A DNA stretch of 64,000 nt from DASRHT01 sp035650355 (GTDB lineage: Bacteria > Chloroflexota > Ktedonobacteria > Ktedonobacterales > Ktedonobacteraceae): positions 20,033 to 84,032 of the forward strand of contig DASRHT010000081.1 of assembly GCA_035650355.1 (NCBI GenBank), written 5' to 3'. This document shows positions 27,860 to 37,230 of the stretch, piece by piece (position 1 is the first letter of the stretch; the number at the start of each line of letters is the position of its first letter). The notes beneath the pieces were generated by a model, which made no database searches, was not told the origin of the DNA, and saw only the letters and a program-made list of their open reading frames with translations. Made by a program: the position numbers and the translations under genes.

Positions 27860-28054
27860 CTGGTTGTATCCTTCCCTCATTGAAAATCGTAACCCCTATA
27901 GAGGTCTGAACAATACGTGACTGACCGAACTCACCGCTCGTCTTGCACAGTGCAGAAATAAAAACGCAGACACGAGGGGAGTCTTGCTGCTGTCGGCATT
28001 CTAGCATCCCGACGAAGACCGTGTCAAATAGAGAAGAGAGGGGATAAGTAGAAC

Positions 28055-29473
28055 TTGTGGCAGGAGAGGATACAGCCCAGACCAACAGGTAGTATAAGAA
28101 AAACAATTCATTATATACTGGAAGCGTTACTAGCGCGGAATGGCACTATTGCGTATATCCCTATTATCCTGGTGACTATTTTTATGTTTTGTGGCGCTTC
28201 GTGGCAGGTCTTCTGGTCTACTACAGATGCAGCTCGCTATCAATGTTACGCACTATCTTTCTGGTTCGGTAGTAATGGCACAAAACTGCTCCCTGAGTCA
28301 CAATGCGCTTTTTTGCACCTCACAACAGCTCAAACACCATTTCATCTCCTGCCTGTTGAATATCCTCCGTTGACCCTGGCGGTGTTTTCCCTGGCATTAT
28401 TGTTACCCCTGATGTATTACCAGGTGGCATTTGCGGTCCTGATGTCGCTCGTCTCAGTGCTGATCTACTGGTTACTGCTGCGCTACGGTCCCCGCGGAGC
28501 TGCATTGACCTTCGCCACCTATATCTTTATTGGTGCGCTGGCAACCGCACAGGGACGCTTTGATCTGATCCCAGCGACCTTAACGCTCCTCTGCGTGATT
28601 GCCGCTGAACGCAAACACTGGACGACGGCGTACGTGGCTCTGGCCTTTGGTGTGCTACTCAAGCTCTATCCTCTTTTACTGCTGCCCGGTCTTTTTATTG
28701 CCGAACAACAGGTGGCCGGGCGCTTGCATATCCCAGCAAAATCGCTCACGCTTCGCGCGCTGCTATCCCAGCTTGGCTACACAGCACGCGGAATAACGAG
28801 CTGGCGCTGGCAAAACTTTTTGATCTTCCTGGGTATTATCCTGGGGGTGAGCGGAGCATTCTCACTGCTCAATTTTCAAGGAGCGGTCGTTAACCAGCTC
28901 AGTTACTTTACGCAGCGACCGATTCAGATCGAGGCCACCGCAAGCACTGTTCTCTGGCTCGCTCACAATTTTGATCAGCCATTCCAGGTGGTGTATAGCT
29001 ATGGCTCGCTTAATAGTTTAAGCTCTCTCAGCGGAATCGTGGGGGTGATCAGTATAGCACTCCTGATTGCCGGATATGCCTATATTCTATGGCAACAATG
29101 GCGTGGGAAGTTGGATATTACCCAGACGATGATCGCGTTTTTGTTCATCTTTATCGCGACCGGCAAAGTCTTTAGTCCCCAGTATCTCATCTGGCTCATT
29201 CCCCTGCTGGCATATGCAGGAGCGTTCGATACATTCTGGCTCTTTTGCTGGGGGAGCGTTTCGGTATTGACGACCTTTATCTATAGTTACCTGTATGCGC
29301 ATCTGAGTAACCCGCAGCTCATTTATCATATCCCGGGCTTTTTCGAGACCATTGCCACGCGTAATGCTTTTTTCGTGCTGATCACTCTGGCATACCTTTT
29401 TAACTGGTATCAGGCGCGCCAACGCAAGTTGCTCCCCCCATCACCAATGGGAAAAGAGACCAGGCCATTATGA
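28055..29473 (+). CDS. GT87-like polyprenyl-phosphate-dependent glycosyltransferase
   Basis: A 472-residue membrane protein with about ten hydrophobic segments. Features of GT-C/DUF2029-type mannosyltransferases are visible: an acidic first loop with STTDAARYQCYA, PVEYPPLTLAV, QGRFDLIPATL, and FSPQYLIWLIPLLAY near the C-terminus. These enzymes transfer sugars from polyprenyl-phosphate donors outside the membrane. The acceptor is unknown. The start is a GTG at 28055, with a purine-rich stretch some distance upstream, so a slightly different start is possible. It is followed convergently by the cupin gene. Confidence 0.75.
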   Translation: MWQERIQPRPTGSIRKTIHYILEALLARNGTIAYIPIILVTIFMFCGASWQVFWSTTDAARYQCYALSFWFGSNGTKLLPESQCAFLHLTTAQTPFHLLPVEYPPLTLAVFSLALLLPLMYYQVAFAVLMSLVSVLIYWLLLRYGPRGAALTFATYIFIGALATAQGRFDLIPATLTLLCVIAAERKHWTTAYVALAFGVLLKLYPLLLLPGLFIAEQQVAGRLHIPAKSLTLRALLSQLGYTARGITSWRWQNFLIFLGIILGVSGAFSLLNFQGAVVNQLSYFTQRPIQIEATASTVLWLAHNFDQPFQVVYSYGSLNSLSSLSGIVGVISIALLIAGYAYILWQQWRGKLDITQTMIAFLFIFIATGKVFSPQYLIWLIPLLAYAGAFDTFWLFCWGSVSVLTTFIYSYLYAHLSNPQLIYHIPGFFETIATRNAFFVLITLAYLFNWYQARQRKLLPPSPMGKETRPL

Positions 29474-29481
29474 GGATGTCT

Positions 29482-29886
29482 TTACTCCCCCTTCGCCGCA
29501 TTGCGCGCACGCTCAAGATACTCCTCACGCGGAGGGTTGAACGCGTCGAGCACGAGGCAGCCATTGGGTCCGCCAACAGCGCGATGGACTACGTCGCCGG
29601 GGATAGTATAGGCGTCGCCTGGTTGCAGATTGCGCTCATCTCCTGCGATATTGAGCACCATTGAGCCTTCAAGCACATAGCCAAGCTGCTCATGGGGATG
29701 ATGATGATCGGGCATCACGGCGCCTGGCGCAAGATGGACAAACGAAAACATGATCCGACTACCGGTAACAAAGCGGGCGCTGATCCCTTCTAACAGCGTC
29801 ACCGGACTGATTGCATTCACGCTATAAAATGCTGGCGCGAAAGACGCTCCTGTAGTACCTTGTTCGACCTGCGCTTTTGTGTCCAT
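29482..29886 (-). CDS. Single-domain cupin protein
   Basis: A 134-residue double-stranded beta-helix protein. Cupin motif 1 is visible as PDHHHPHEQLGYVLEG with three His candidates, and motif 2 as PGDAYTIPGDVVHRAVGG. A metal site of the usual His/Glu/His type is therefore likely. The ATG follows AAAGGATAG. The function could be enzymatic or sensory; nothing nearby assigns a substrate. Confidence 0.8.
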   Translation of the reverse strand: MDTKAQVEQGTTGASFAPAFYSVNAISPVTLLEGISARFVTGSRIMFSFVHLAPGAVMPDHHHPHEQLGYVLEGSMVLNIAGDERNLQPGDAYTIPGDVVHRAVGGPNGCLVLDAFNPPREEYLERARNAAKGE

Positions 29887-30192
29887 ACTCTATCCTTTCT
29901 GTGTAAAAAAATAGTAATGCACGCAGTAATTCTATCGTTGCAGAGGCATTGTAGCACCGCCCAACCGTGGTAGCAAGGTTATCTCATTGATCAGAATTCA
30001 GCACAAACGCTATCCGTTTATCGACAAGGTCCATCACACAAGTTTTGCTTTTGCTTATATTTTGAGATAGAATGATTATTCGCCTTGAATATATCCTGTA
30101 GCCGCTTTTCTTAATTACCGCTTTGTAGCTAAGAATCTTTTTCATGGAAGCAATTTTTCCCCTGTGCAGCCAAGCAGCCACAAGGAGTCAAT
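29887..30192. other. Intergenic region without recognised gene
   Basis: About 306 bases between divergent genes. Probably both promoters lie here. A 65-codon leftward frame lacks a ribosome-binding site. No repeat or RNA element was recognised. Confidence 0.4.
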
Positions 30193-31299
30193 ATGGCCTC
30201 ACAATTTAGCCTGGGTATTGAGCAAGAATTTCAACTGGTAGATCGTCATACGGGTGACCTGTCTCCCTCTATTGAAAGCATCCTGACAAAAGGCGCTCCC
30301 TTTCTCAAAGGAAAGATCAAAGCGGAAGAGAAACAAGCCTGCGTAGAGCTGATAACGGATATCTGTCCCACCATTGAGGACGCACGAGCCGAGCTACAAA
30401 CTCTGCATGGGTTACTCAGGCAAGTTGTTGAGCAAGAAGAGCTGGCGCTCATCAGTGCGGGCACCCACCCAAATGCACGATGGCAAGATCAAAAAACGAC
30501 GGAGAAAGACCACTACAGGAAGCTGGTCGAAGAGTTCCAGGATATCGAGCGCATGCTGGTAATTTACGGCCTGCATATTCACATCGGCATAGAGGACAAA
30601 AATGTTGCGATTAGCTTGATGAATCAGCTACGTACATGGCTGCCTCACCTGCTAGCTCTCTCCACGAACTCGCCTTTCTGGGAGGGGCGATATACCGGCC
30701 TGAAATCGTTTCGTTCTGCCCTCTGGAAGCCTATATTGCGTAGCGGCCTGCCCGAAATCGTCGCGTCCTGGCAGCACTACACCCGCTATATAGATGATCT
30801 TGTTAGTATGGGCTGCATCGAGAACGGCAAAGATGTGTATTGGGATATTCGGCCACATCCATTCTTTCCTACACTTGAGTTCCGCATCTTCGATATGCCA
30901 GCGACCTCCAGAGATACCCTCGCGCTCGCCGCCTTATGCCAGGCCCTGGTCATGAAGCTGGCCTGGCTATACCGGCAGCAGATCACCTTACCGGCTCTGC
31001 CACGCGACTATGTGGAGGAGAACAAGTGGCGGGCGATGCGCTATGGACTAGATGCTGCGATTATTGATTTTGTCAATCGCCGCCCGGTAGCGATGCGAGA
31101 CTCCATCCACGAACTTCTAGATTTTGTTGATGATGTCATTGATGACCTGGGAAGTCGAAATGAGATACAATATCTTCGTGTGCTTCTCGATGATCCCCGG
31201 GGTACGGGAGCAGACCGCCAAATTGCTATCTATCAACAAAGCAATGATATAAATAAGGTAACACACTACTTGCTTCAGCAGATGCAAGATGTCTGTTAA
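30193..31299 (+). CDS. Carboxylate-amine ligase of the YbdK/GCS2 family
   Basis: Resembles glutamate-cysteine ligase type 2: an N-terminal FSLGIEQEFQLVD, a CVELITDICPTIEDA block, GLHIHIGIED around residue 135, and RIFDMPATSRDTLALAALCQ. The GLHIHIG segment and the conserved Glu of GIEQEFQ belong to the ATP-grasp-like active site of this family. YbdK enzymes have weak glutamate-cysteine ligase activity and their true substrates are often unknown. The ATG at 30193 follows AAGGAG at good spacing. A short non-coding stretch leads to the threonine aldolase gene. Confidence 0.85.
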   Translation: MASQFSLGIEQEFQLVDRHTGDLSPSIESILTKGAPFLKGKIKAEEKQACVELITDICPTIEDARAELQTLHGLLRQVVEQEELALISAGTHPNARWQDQKTTEKDHYRKLVEEFQDIERMLVIYGLHIHIGIEDKNVAISLMNQLRTWLPHLLALSTNSPFWEGRYTGLKSFRSALWKPILRSGLPEIVASWQHYTRYIDDLVSMGCIENGKDVYWDIRPHPFFPTLEFRIFDMPATSRDTLALAALCQALVMKLAWLYRQQITLPALPRDYVEENKWRAMRYGLDAAIIDFVNRRPVAMRDSIHELLDFVDDVIDDLGSRNEIQYLRVLLDDPRGTGADRQIAIYQQSNDINKVTHYLLQQMQDVC

Positions 31300-31436
31300 A
31301 GCAGCTCCCATCAGACGATGGAAGACGCACCTGGCAGAACCTGGAGGTTTTTTTAACACGTCCTGGTTCTATTGAGGGAGACGCCAAAGATATTGCACAA
31401 TTACTACAACCATCACCTATGGAAAGGCAGATCATC

Positions 31437-32501
31437 ATGCACATCGATCTACGTAGTGATACTGTGACATTACCCACTCCGGCCATGCGCGAGGCCATGT
31501 ATCGAGCGGAAGTCGGAGATGACGTTTACGGAGAAGATCCTACCGTAAACCGATTACAGGCAATGGCGGCGGAGCGACTGGGCAAAGAGGCGGCGCTCTT
31601 TGTGCCTAGCGGTACAATGGGCAATACTATCGCAACGCTGACGCACGCCGGAAGAGGGCAAAGAATTATCGTGGGCGACGAATCGCATATCTATCGCTAC
31701 GAAGTCGGCGGCCCATCCACGCTAGGCGGCTCACCAATGTGGGTGGTGCCAACGCATCCCGATGGCATGCTCGATGTGCCCAAAGTCCAGGCAGGGCTGG
31801 CGGACGCGAACGATGAACATGTTGCACCCACGGCTCTGATCTGTATCGAAAACACGCACAATCGTCGCGGCGGCATGGTGTTGAGCGTAGAGCAAATTGA
31901 AAGCATCACCAGCCTGGCTCATGCTCACAACATCGCAGTGCATATGGATGGCGCACGCATTTTCAATGCCGCGGCAGCTCTGAACCTGCCTGCAAGCAGA
32001 CTCGTGCAGCATGTCGATTCGGTGATGTTCTGTCTCTCCAAAGGACTCAGCGCGCCCGTTGGCTCCCTGCTTGTCGGTAGCGAAGAATTTATCCGGCGAG
32101 CGATCCGCACACGCAAGATGCTGGGCGGCGGGATGCGCCAGGCCGGGGTAATAGCCGCAGCAGGGATTGTCGCCCTGGAGCAGATGATAGAGCGACTGCC
32201 AGAAGATCACGAACAGAGCAAATTGTTGGCAGCCGGCCTGACAGAATTTCCTCAGATCGACGTTCACCCCGAGCGGGTTATGACCAATATGGTCATGTTC
32301 AGCGTACTGAACGCGCAGCAACAAAAGCTCAGCGAGGAGGAAACGGCGCAATTCCTTGCTAAAGCAAGAGAACATGGGGTACTGATGGGGACAATGGGAG
32401 AAGGCAATATTCGCGCGGTAACTCATTATGGCATAGAAGCTCATCATATCTCCGATGCACTAACGGGTATCAGACGCGCGTTGATCGAGATGAAGCTCTA
32501 G
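31437..32501 (+). CDS. ltaE: Low-specificity L-threonine aldolase
   Basis: A PLP enzyme cleaving threonine or allo-threonine to glycine and acetaldehyde. The start block MHIDLRSDTVTLPTPAMREA and GDDVYGEDPTVNRLQ are family hallmarks. The PLP Lys is in FCLSKGLSAPVGS at about residue 203, and the conserved HMDGARIFNAA is present. The ATG at 31437 is preferred over 31419 because GGAAAGG lies correctly upstream. Its length of 354 is normal. It follows the YbdK-like ligase with a gap of 137 bases. Confidence 0.92.
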   Translation: MHIDLRSDTVTLPTPAMREAMYRAEVGDDVYGEDPTVNRLQAMAAERLGKEAALFVPSGTMGNTIATLTHAGRGQRIIVGDESHIYRYEVGGPSTLGGSPMWVVPTHPDGMLDVPKVQAGLADANDEHVAPTALICIENTHNRRGGMVLSVEQIESITSLAHAHNIAVHMDGARIFNAAAALNLPASRLVQHVDSVMFCLSKGLSAPVGSLLVGSEEFIRRAIRTRKMLGGGMRQAGVIAAAGIVALEQMIERLPEDHEQSKLLAAGLTEFPQIDVHPERVMTNMVMFSVLNAQQQKLSEEETAQFLAKAREHGVLMGTMGEGNIRAVTHYGIEAHHISDALTGIRRALIEMKL

Positions 32502-32607
32502 CACCAGGAGCTACAACGCAGAAGCACGATAGACGTATAGTAGTAAGAAGTAGAGCGCAACGCTTACTGCATCTCTCTTGCAATCACATAGAAAGGCTAA
32601 ATCGATC

Positions 32608-33141
32608 ATGAGAGTCAGAAATTCAATGGCTAATGGTATATCCGGGGGAATTGTCCTTTTAGGGCTTGCCCTGGCATTCGCGTTTGGCGGCTTTAACCTG
32701 ACCATTTTCTTTATTGCCCTGGCAATCGCCACCCTGGTAAGCGCCCTGGGCTCGCTCAACCCACATAGAGTATATGGTAGCCTGCAAGGTTTTTTCTGGT
32801 TACTGATACTCGCCCTGTTTTTTGCTACAGATAACTGGATCTGGTTTCTAGTTGGAGCAGGCATTTCTGCCATTATGGGCGCGTTATTCAAACCCATTAT
32901 CGCCAGCTTGATGGGCATGGGTCTGGCCTCAATGGCAAATCGACCACCACAACAACCCTACTATCAACCATCGCAAGCGCCACAGCAGCCCTATTACCAG
33001 CCATCACAGCAGTCCTATGAGCAGGGGTATCGACCGCCACAACCAGAGACATATCAGGAAGGTGGCAGACAATACCGTACTCCACAAGAGTACGAGCAGC
33101 CGCAGGTGCAATATCCGCAAGAAATGCCGCCACAGCAGTAA
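32608..33141 (+). CDS. Small integral membrane protein with Pro/Gln/Tyr-rich tail
   Basis: Residues about 10-100 contain four hydrophobic segments. The remaining 70 residues are low complexity, with two near-identical QQPYYQPSQ units and further Gln/Tyr/Pro stretches. No family is recognised. The start at 32608 has AAAGG upstream; a longer frame to 32578 lacks one. A similar layout is seen in phage-holin-like or stress-related membrane proteins, but that is not evidence of function. Confidence 0.65.
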   Translation: MRVRNSMANGISGGIVLLGLALAFAFGGFNLTIFFIALAIATLVSALGSLNPHRVYGSLQGFFWLLILALFFATDNWIWFLVGAGISAIMGALFKPIIASLMGMGLASMANRPPQQPYYQPSQAPQQPYYQPSQQSYEQGYRPPQPETYQEGGRQYRTPQEYEQPQVQYPQEMPPQQ

Positions 33142-33245
33142 TTGTTGGTGGCAGAACACAACATTTGACAGCGTCACATAGAAAAAGATAAGATCAAACA
33201 TAGCAACCTGTCGACCTTATCTACTTTTGAGAGGAGCCACGTTTT

Positions 33246-34082
33246 ATGACACTCAAGCATTTTGCTGGCTCGGTTGCAGTAGTAACAGGTGGAGCAAGTG
33301 GTATCGGGCTGGCAACCGCACGAGCGTTGTACGCTCAAGGGGCGCATGTCGTCCTGGCAGATATTAATAGCGAGGGGTTGCAGCAGGCAGCCCAGCTCGT
33401 TCATCAGGGCAATCCTTCTTCAACGGCCCACGTCGTCGCCGTGGCAACAGATGTCGTCGATGAAGAAAAGGTGCGAGCATTAATGCGACAGGCACTCGAT
33501 ACCTGCGGGCGTATCGATCTGGTGGTATGCAGCGCGGGCATCGGCAGAGGTGGCCTTATCGATACCTTTACGGCTGCCGAGATGCAGACCATCATGAATA
33601 TCAACTTTATGGGCATTTATCACTGCGTCCAGGCTGCATTACCTGCAATGCGCCACCAGCAGGGCGGGCACTTTGTATTTCTCAGTTCGGTTGCCGGCAA
33701 ATTAGGTTCTCCCTTCCTCTCCGCCTATTGTGCAACCAAATGGGCTGTACGCGGTTTTTCAATCGCTTTACGAGCAGAGCTGTATGGCACCGGTATTGGT
33801 ATTACCACCGTCTATCCAGCCTGGGTAGATACGCCGATGATCCACCAGGAAAACGACGATATACATAATTTGAGCGTTGTCGCAATGCTCACGCCCGAAC
33901 AGGTGGCCGATGAGATCTTACAGGCGGTACAGGAGGAAAAACGCGATCTCACGCTGGCTCCCAATCCAGATATCGCGCTGATGCTCGAACTAATGAAAGA
34001 GGACCCTGACAAAGCTGAAATGCTTGCTGGAGAAGCGTTCAGACAGCGTATGGAACAGGTAGCAGCCCAGCAGGCAGGATAA
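33246..34082 (+). CDS. Short-chain dehydrogenase/reductase
   Basis: A classical SDR of 278 residues. The nucleotide-binding motif is VTGGASGIG near residue 14, followed by an ADIN acidic strand end favouring NAD(H) or a mixed preference. The structural CSAGIG is at about 97. The catalytic Ser is in LSSVAGKLG and Tyr/Lys in YCATK at about 162-166. The C-terminal segment beyond residue 210 is longer and acidic, as in SDRs acting on lipids or polyketides. Substrate unknown. The ATG follows GAGAGGAGCC. The next gene starts within 30 bases, suggesting co-transcription. Confidence 0.88.
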   Translation: MTLKHFAGSVAVVTGGASGIGLATARALYAQGAHVVLADINSEGLQQAAQLVHQGNPSSTAHVVAVATDVVDEEKVRALMRQALDTCGRIDLVVCSAGIGRGGLIDTFTAAEMQTIMNINFMGIYHCVQAALPAMRHQQGGHFVFLSSVAGKLGSPFLSAYCATKWAVRGFSIALRAELYGTGIGITTVYPAWVDTPMIHQENDDIHNLSVVAMLTPEQVADEILQAVQEEKRDLTLAPNPDIALMLELMKEDPDKAEMLAGEAFRQRMEQVAAQQAG

Positions 34083-34110
34083 TTTTTATTTGCAACGAAA
34101 GGGCGGTACC

Positions 34111-34980
34111 GTGCCAGACAACGGCTACTTCGGACGCAAAAGCGTTACCTGGAAAGTTGCACGCGAGGGCATTCTCAATCTAGGGGGTGGGCGCGCTGTC
34201 TTGATGCAGCTTGCGCATCCCCTTGTTGCAGCAGGCGTGAGCGAGCATAGCAGATATATGAGCGACCCGCTTGGACGGGCAGAGAGCACGTTTATGCTGG
34301 GACAGTTGCTTACTTTCGGCTCAATAGAGACCGCTCGTAAGGCAGCTCATACCATTAATCGTTTGCATACCCATGTGCATGGCACGCTCCCGCTCCCCGC
34401 TGGCGACTATGCCGTTGGAGAATCATACCGCGCTCGCGACCCCGCATTGTTGCTCTGGGTACATGCCACGCTGGTCGATACAGCTTTGTTGATCTATCCG
34501 CTCTTCATCGGCCCGCTTAGCCGAGATGAGCAGGAACAATACTACCAGGAATCGAAAGCCCTGGCACGGCTGTTAGGACTTTCGAGTTCAGATATGCCCG
34601 CAACCATCGATGAGTTACGCCACTACATAGATGATATGATATATAGCAATCGCCTCGTTGCGACTCCGCAGGCGAGGGAACTGGCCCGCACTGTGCTTTA
34701 CCCACCCGTCTCAGACGTATTCCGTCCCTTTTTGCATCTCAACCTGCAAATTACCTGTGCCCTCTTGCCACAGCCCATTCGTGAGATCTACGGGTTAGAG
34801 TGGGGAAGTAAACAACAACGGCTGTTTGATCTCTCAACAGCCGGAATGCGTCTTATTCTTCCACACCTGCCTCCCCATTGGCGTGTGTTGCCGATCACGC
34901 GCACAATTATGCAAAAGGGGTCAGCGGGAAACCACGCTGGTCACAAAAAAGGCCATGATAATCAGCCAGCTAACCGCTAG
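34111..34980 (+). CDS. MpaB/DUF2236 family oxygenase-like protein
   Basis: A helical protein of about 289 residues with the DUF2236 pattern: LNLGGGRAVLMQLAHPLVAA, HSRYMSDPLGRAE, INRLHTHVHGTLP and ARDPALLLWVHATLVDT. The conserved His residues in these blocks bind heme in the characterised relatives of this family. The GTG at 34111, just after AAAGGG, is preferred to a TTG at 34090. It probably forms a unit with the upstream SDR. Its 3' end overlaps a small convergent gene by 60 bases. Confidence 0.82.
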   Translation: MPDNGYFGRKSVTWKVAREGILNLGGGRAVLMQLAHPLVAAGVSEHSRYMSDPLGRAESTFMLGQLLTFGSIETARKAAHTINRLHTHVHGTLPLPAGDYAVGESYRARDPALLLWVHATLVDTALLIYPLFIGPLSRDEQEQYYQESKALARLLGLSSSDMPATIDELRHYIDDMIYSNRLVATPQARELARTVLYPPVSDVFRPFLHLNLQITCALLPQPIREIYGLEWGSKQQRLFDLSTAGMRLILPHLPPHWRVLPITRTIMQKGSAGNHAGHKKGHDNQPANR

Positions 34981-35076
34981 AGCCAGCAGCAGGCGCAGAG
35001 CCAGCCCTGAAGTCAGCAAGGAACGGCGACGCGGAATGGCAGTGCCTCTATGCACGCTAGCGCCATTTGTAGCCAT
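34921..35076 (-). CDS. Small single-span membrane protein (51 aa), antisense to neighbour's end
   Basis: Below usual length limits. An ATG at 35076 has GGAGG seven bases upstream. The product has a basic, Ser-rich N-terminus (HRGTAIPRRRSLL) and one hydrophobic helix (LALRLLLALAVSWLIIMAFF), and ends SVVSR. The stop lies inside the last 60 bases of the convergent gene. Its strong start site and clean N-in topology make it a likely real gene. No family is recognised. Confidence 0.6.
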   Translation of the reverse strand: MATNGASVHRGTAIPRRRSLLTSGLALRLLLALAVSWLIIMAFFVTSVVSR

Positions 35077-35185
35077 GTTATTTCCTCCACTCCATGCACT
35101 ACTTCCCAGGTATTCTCTCCTGGAAAACTACTATTCGCATCTATCTACTAGATACAACGAGAGGCATGGTAGATGTTAACGGAGG

Positions 35186-35533
35186 CTACCTTTTCAGCTT
35201 TTTCTGGCTACATTCGTCGCACTCGCACATTGCCCGCAACTTTTCATAGGTATAAATGCCTGTCCTGTGTCCATCCTCCCAGACAGGCGTCAATCCATAG
35301 CGACCAACAGGCTCTATATTCACCAGCGTTGTCTCTTCAACGCTTAAACTCTGCTTTTTTTGCAACATCCCCGGCAAGCCGCCTTCGCCAGCGCACCAGG
35401 CGCAGGGGCAGGCCCAACGCAGATTTTCCCATCCATGAACGCTCTCATGCTCATCACTCCAGACCAGAGTCAGGATGCGATTCTCCTCATCGAGCAAGAA
35501 CGATGTGGGTGAGGGATGGTCATATTGAGTCAT
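35186..35533 (-). CDS. DUF971 domain protein
   Basis: This 115-residue protein matches the DUF971 / gamma-butyrobetaine-hydroxylase N-terminal-like family: LVWSDEHESVHGWENLRWAC, ending in CECDECSQKK. Two Cys clusters, CPCAWC at about 42-47 and CECDEC at about 104-109, are expected to bind zinc or an Fe-S cluster. Members are small partners in Fe-S carrier and scaffold systems. The ATG at 35533 has only weak purines upstream. It is followed by a lipid-kinase gene in the same orientation on the other side. Confidence 0.85.
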   Translation of the reverse strand: MTQYDHPSPTSFLLDEENRILTLVWSDEHESVHGWENLRWACPCAWCAGEGGLPGMLQKKQSLSVEETTLVNIEPVGRYGLTPVWEDGHRTGIYTYEKLRAMCECDECSQKKLKR

Positions 35534-35676
35534 TTATTCACGCTTTCTAAACAGGTTCAAACACTTCGACTCCGTGCTCCGTAGGGGCCATCCCTTGCGG
35601 TTGCCCTGTCGCTCCCCGCTTCATCGTGGGAGCGCGGAACGTTTCAAAGCATATCGACCATCGTATGGCACACCTA

Positions 35677-36591
35677 TTATACACGAACCCACAACGCCCC
35701 CGGCAATACTTCGGCTTCAAAGCGCGTTGCGCTCGTGGTCTCGCCATCTATTTGCATATTGACCGGGCGCTTGCTTTCGATGCAGACGGTTCTGGCACGA
35801 TAAAATTTTACCTCTGGCTCCGCACCATGCTCGCCCTTTTTGACAACGGGAAGCAGCGTCAGGGCTCGCAGCAAGGGAGTGTAATCGATGGCGCAAACGT
35901 CAAAATAGCCATCCACATGGTCGGCCTGTGGATTAATACGGAAGCCAGCGCCGTAAGTGGGTCCGTTTGTGACGGCCAGCAGAACATAGCGTTTATCTGG
36001 CTCGCTTTTGTAGGTTTCGTCCGTCAAGGAAAATGTGAGCCTGGGGCAACGATGATAGCCAAATAAGAGTTGCTTCACAGTTGTAGTATAATAGAGTCGC
36101 CCGCCGCTCATAAAGGGAATTTTTTTCATCTGGCTGGCCGCCACTGCAATATCGGCATCGATACCGACGCTGAAGGAGTTCGCAAAATATTGTCCATTGA
36201 CTATCCCGGCATCCGCGCTGATAAGTTGCCCGTGAAAAGCTCGTTCGATAGCAGCATCCGGTTCCTTTGGCAGCTTTAAGGTATTCCATGCGTAGTCATT
36301 GCCTGAACCGGCAGCCACAATGCCCAATGGCACGCGCCGTCCGGTGATAAGCAACCCATTCACCACTTCATTGAGAGTGCCATCGCCGCCAACGACAACC
36401 ACTGCTCGCCCCTGCCCGGCAGCAAGCATAGCGCGTTCTCTAGCCTCTCCCGCTCTGCTCGTTTCCACATACTCTGCACGCTCCTGCTCGATGCGGCTAC
36501 GCAGCAACGAACGATAAAGATCCATTTTTCCCCGATTGGCAGTGGGGTTGAAGATTACAACAGGACCTGTTTGGGACTCCGCTGTCTCCAT
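35677..36591 (-). CDS. Diacylglycerol/lipid kinase (DagK/YegS type)
   Basis: Phosphorylates diacylglycerol or a related lipid. The nucleotide-binding block GGDGTLNEVVNGLL is at about residue 70, with VAAGSGNDYAWN, the typical second block, at about 100. The C-terminal IDGETTSATRFEAEVLPGALWV is also family-typical. The ATG at 36591 has AGGAGG at perfect spacing; the longer frame adds 24 unlikely residues. Length 304 is normal. The exact lipid substrate is inferred. Confidence 0.88.
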   Translation of the reverse strand: METAESQTGPVVIFNPTANRGKMDLYRSLLRSRIEQERAEYVETSRAGEARERAMLAAGQGRAVVVVGGDGTLNEVVNGLLITGRRVPLGIVAAGSGNDYAWNTLKLPKEPDAAIERAFHGQLISADAGIVNGQYFANSFSVGIDADIAVAASQMKKIPFMSGGRLYYTTTVKQLLFGYHRCPRLTFSLTDETYKSEPDKRYVLLAVTNGPTYGAGFRINPQADHVDGYFDVCAIDYTPLLRALTLLPVVKKGEHGAEPEVKFYRARTVCIESKRPVNMQIDGETTSATRFEAEVLPGALWVRV

Positions 36592-36890
36592 GCAAGCGCC
36601 TCCTTTACATAGTACATCACGCCTTGCAGATTGCCTGAGCGAAGCCAGATGCTCTCGCTCCAAGCGGTTGAGGATGACATTGACAATCTGAAGAGCAAAC
36701 TGTTTCGCACGATTGTATCATCTTTTGAACGTTTCTACAATTCCTGTCCAACTATCTTTTAAGTTATGCTTGCTGCTGAACAAGAATATTTCTAACAGTA
36801 ACCATGTCACCCTTCCAGGGTACCGTACGTGTTTTCTGGAAATGGCAATTTCTCTCCAGCAGGAGAGCTTCGCAAAGCTGAGGTGATCTT

Positions 36891-37127
36891 ATGCCCCTCT
36901 GGATCGTTTATGGACTGGTGATTGTGTTCTTCCTGGCGCTACCACTGGTCATCTTCTTTTTTGTAGAGGAGCCAGCAAGCGCAAGATCAGCGCTATCAGC
37001 TTCACAAGATGGCGCTCCTTCCAAAGGAACGAAAGCCATCTCCTATGGCATACTCGCAACCCTCTTCGCCTTTATCTTTGTGCTAACGTTTTTTTCACAA
37101 AAAGCACAGAAGGCGGCAAACTCATAA
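36891..37127 (+). CDS. Small two-span membrane protein (78 aa)
   Basis: Two hydrophobic segments (residues 3-26 and 50-70) flank a polar Ser/Ala-rich loop. The start at 36891 follows GAGGTG. Composition and the strong start make it a probable gene. No family is recognised. It is separate from the MITE copy that lies about 100 bases downstream. Confidence 0.6.
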   Translation: MPLWIVYGLVIVFFLALPLVIFFFVEEPASARSALSASQDGAPSKGTKAISYGILATLFAFIFVLTFFSQKAQKAANS

Positions 37128-37230
37128 CGCCTCTTGTTGTTCAAGCAGGAGATCCATAAACCCTTCCAACCATGCGTCAACAGTGCTGCCCATACTCTTG
37201 ACATAGGCCCTTTTTGCGAAGCCTAATAAG

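Noticed and set aside
31731..32447. 238-codon leftward frame opposite the threonine aldolase gene
   Set aside because: The other strand has intact threonine aldolase motifs including the PLP lysine.
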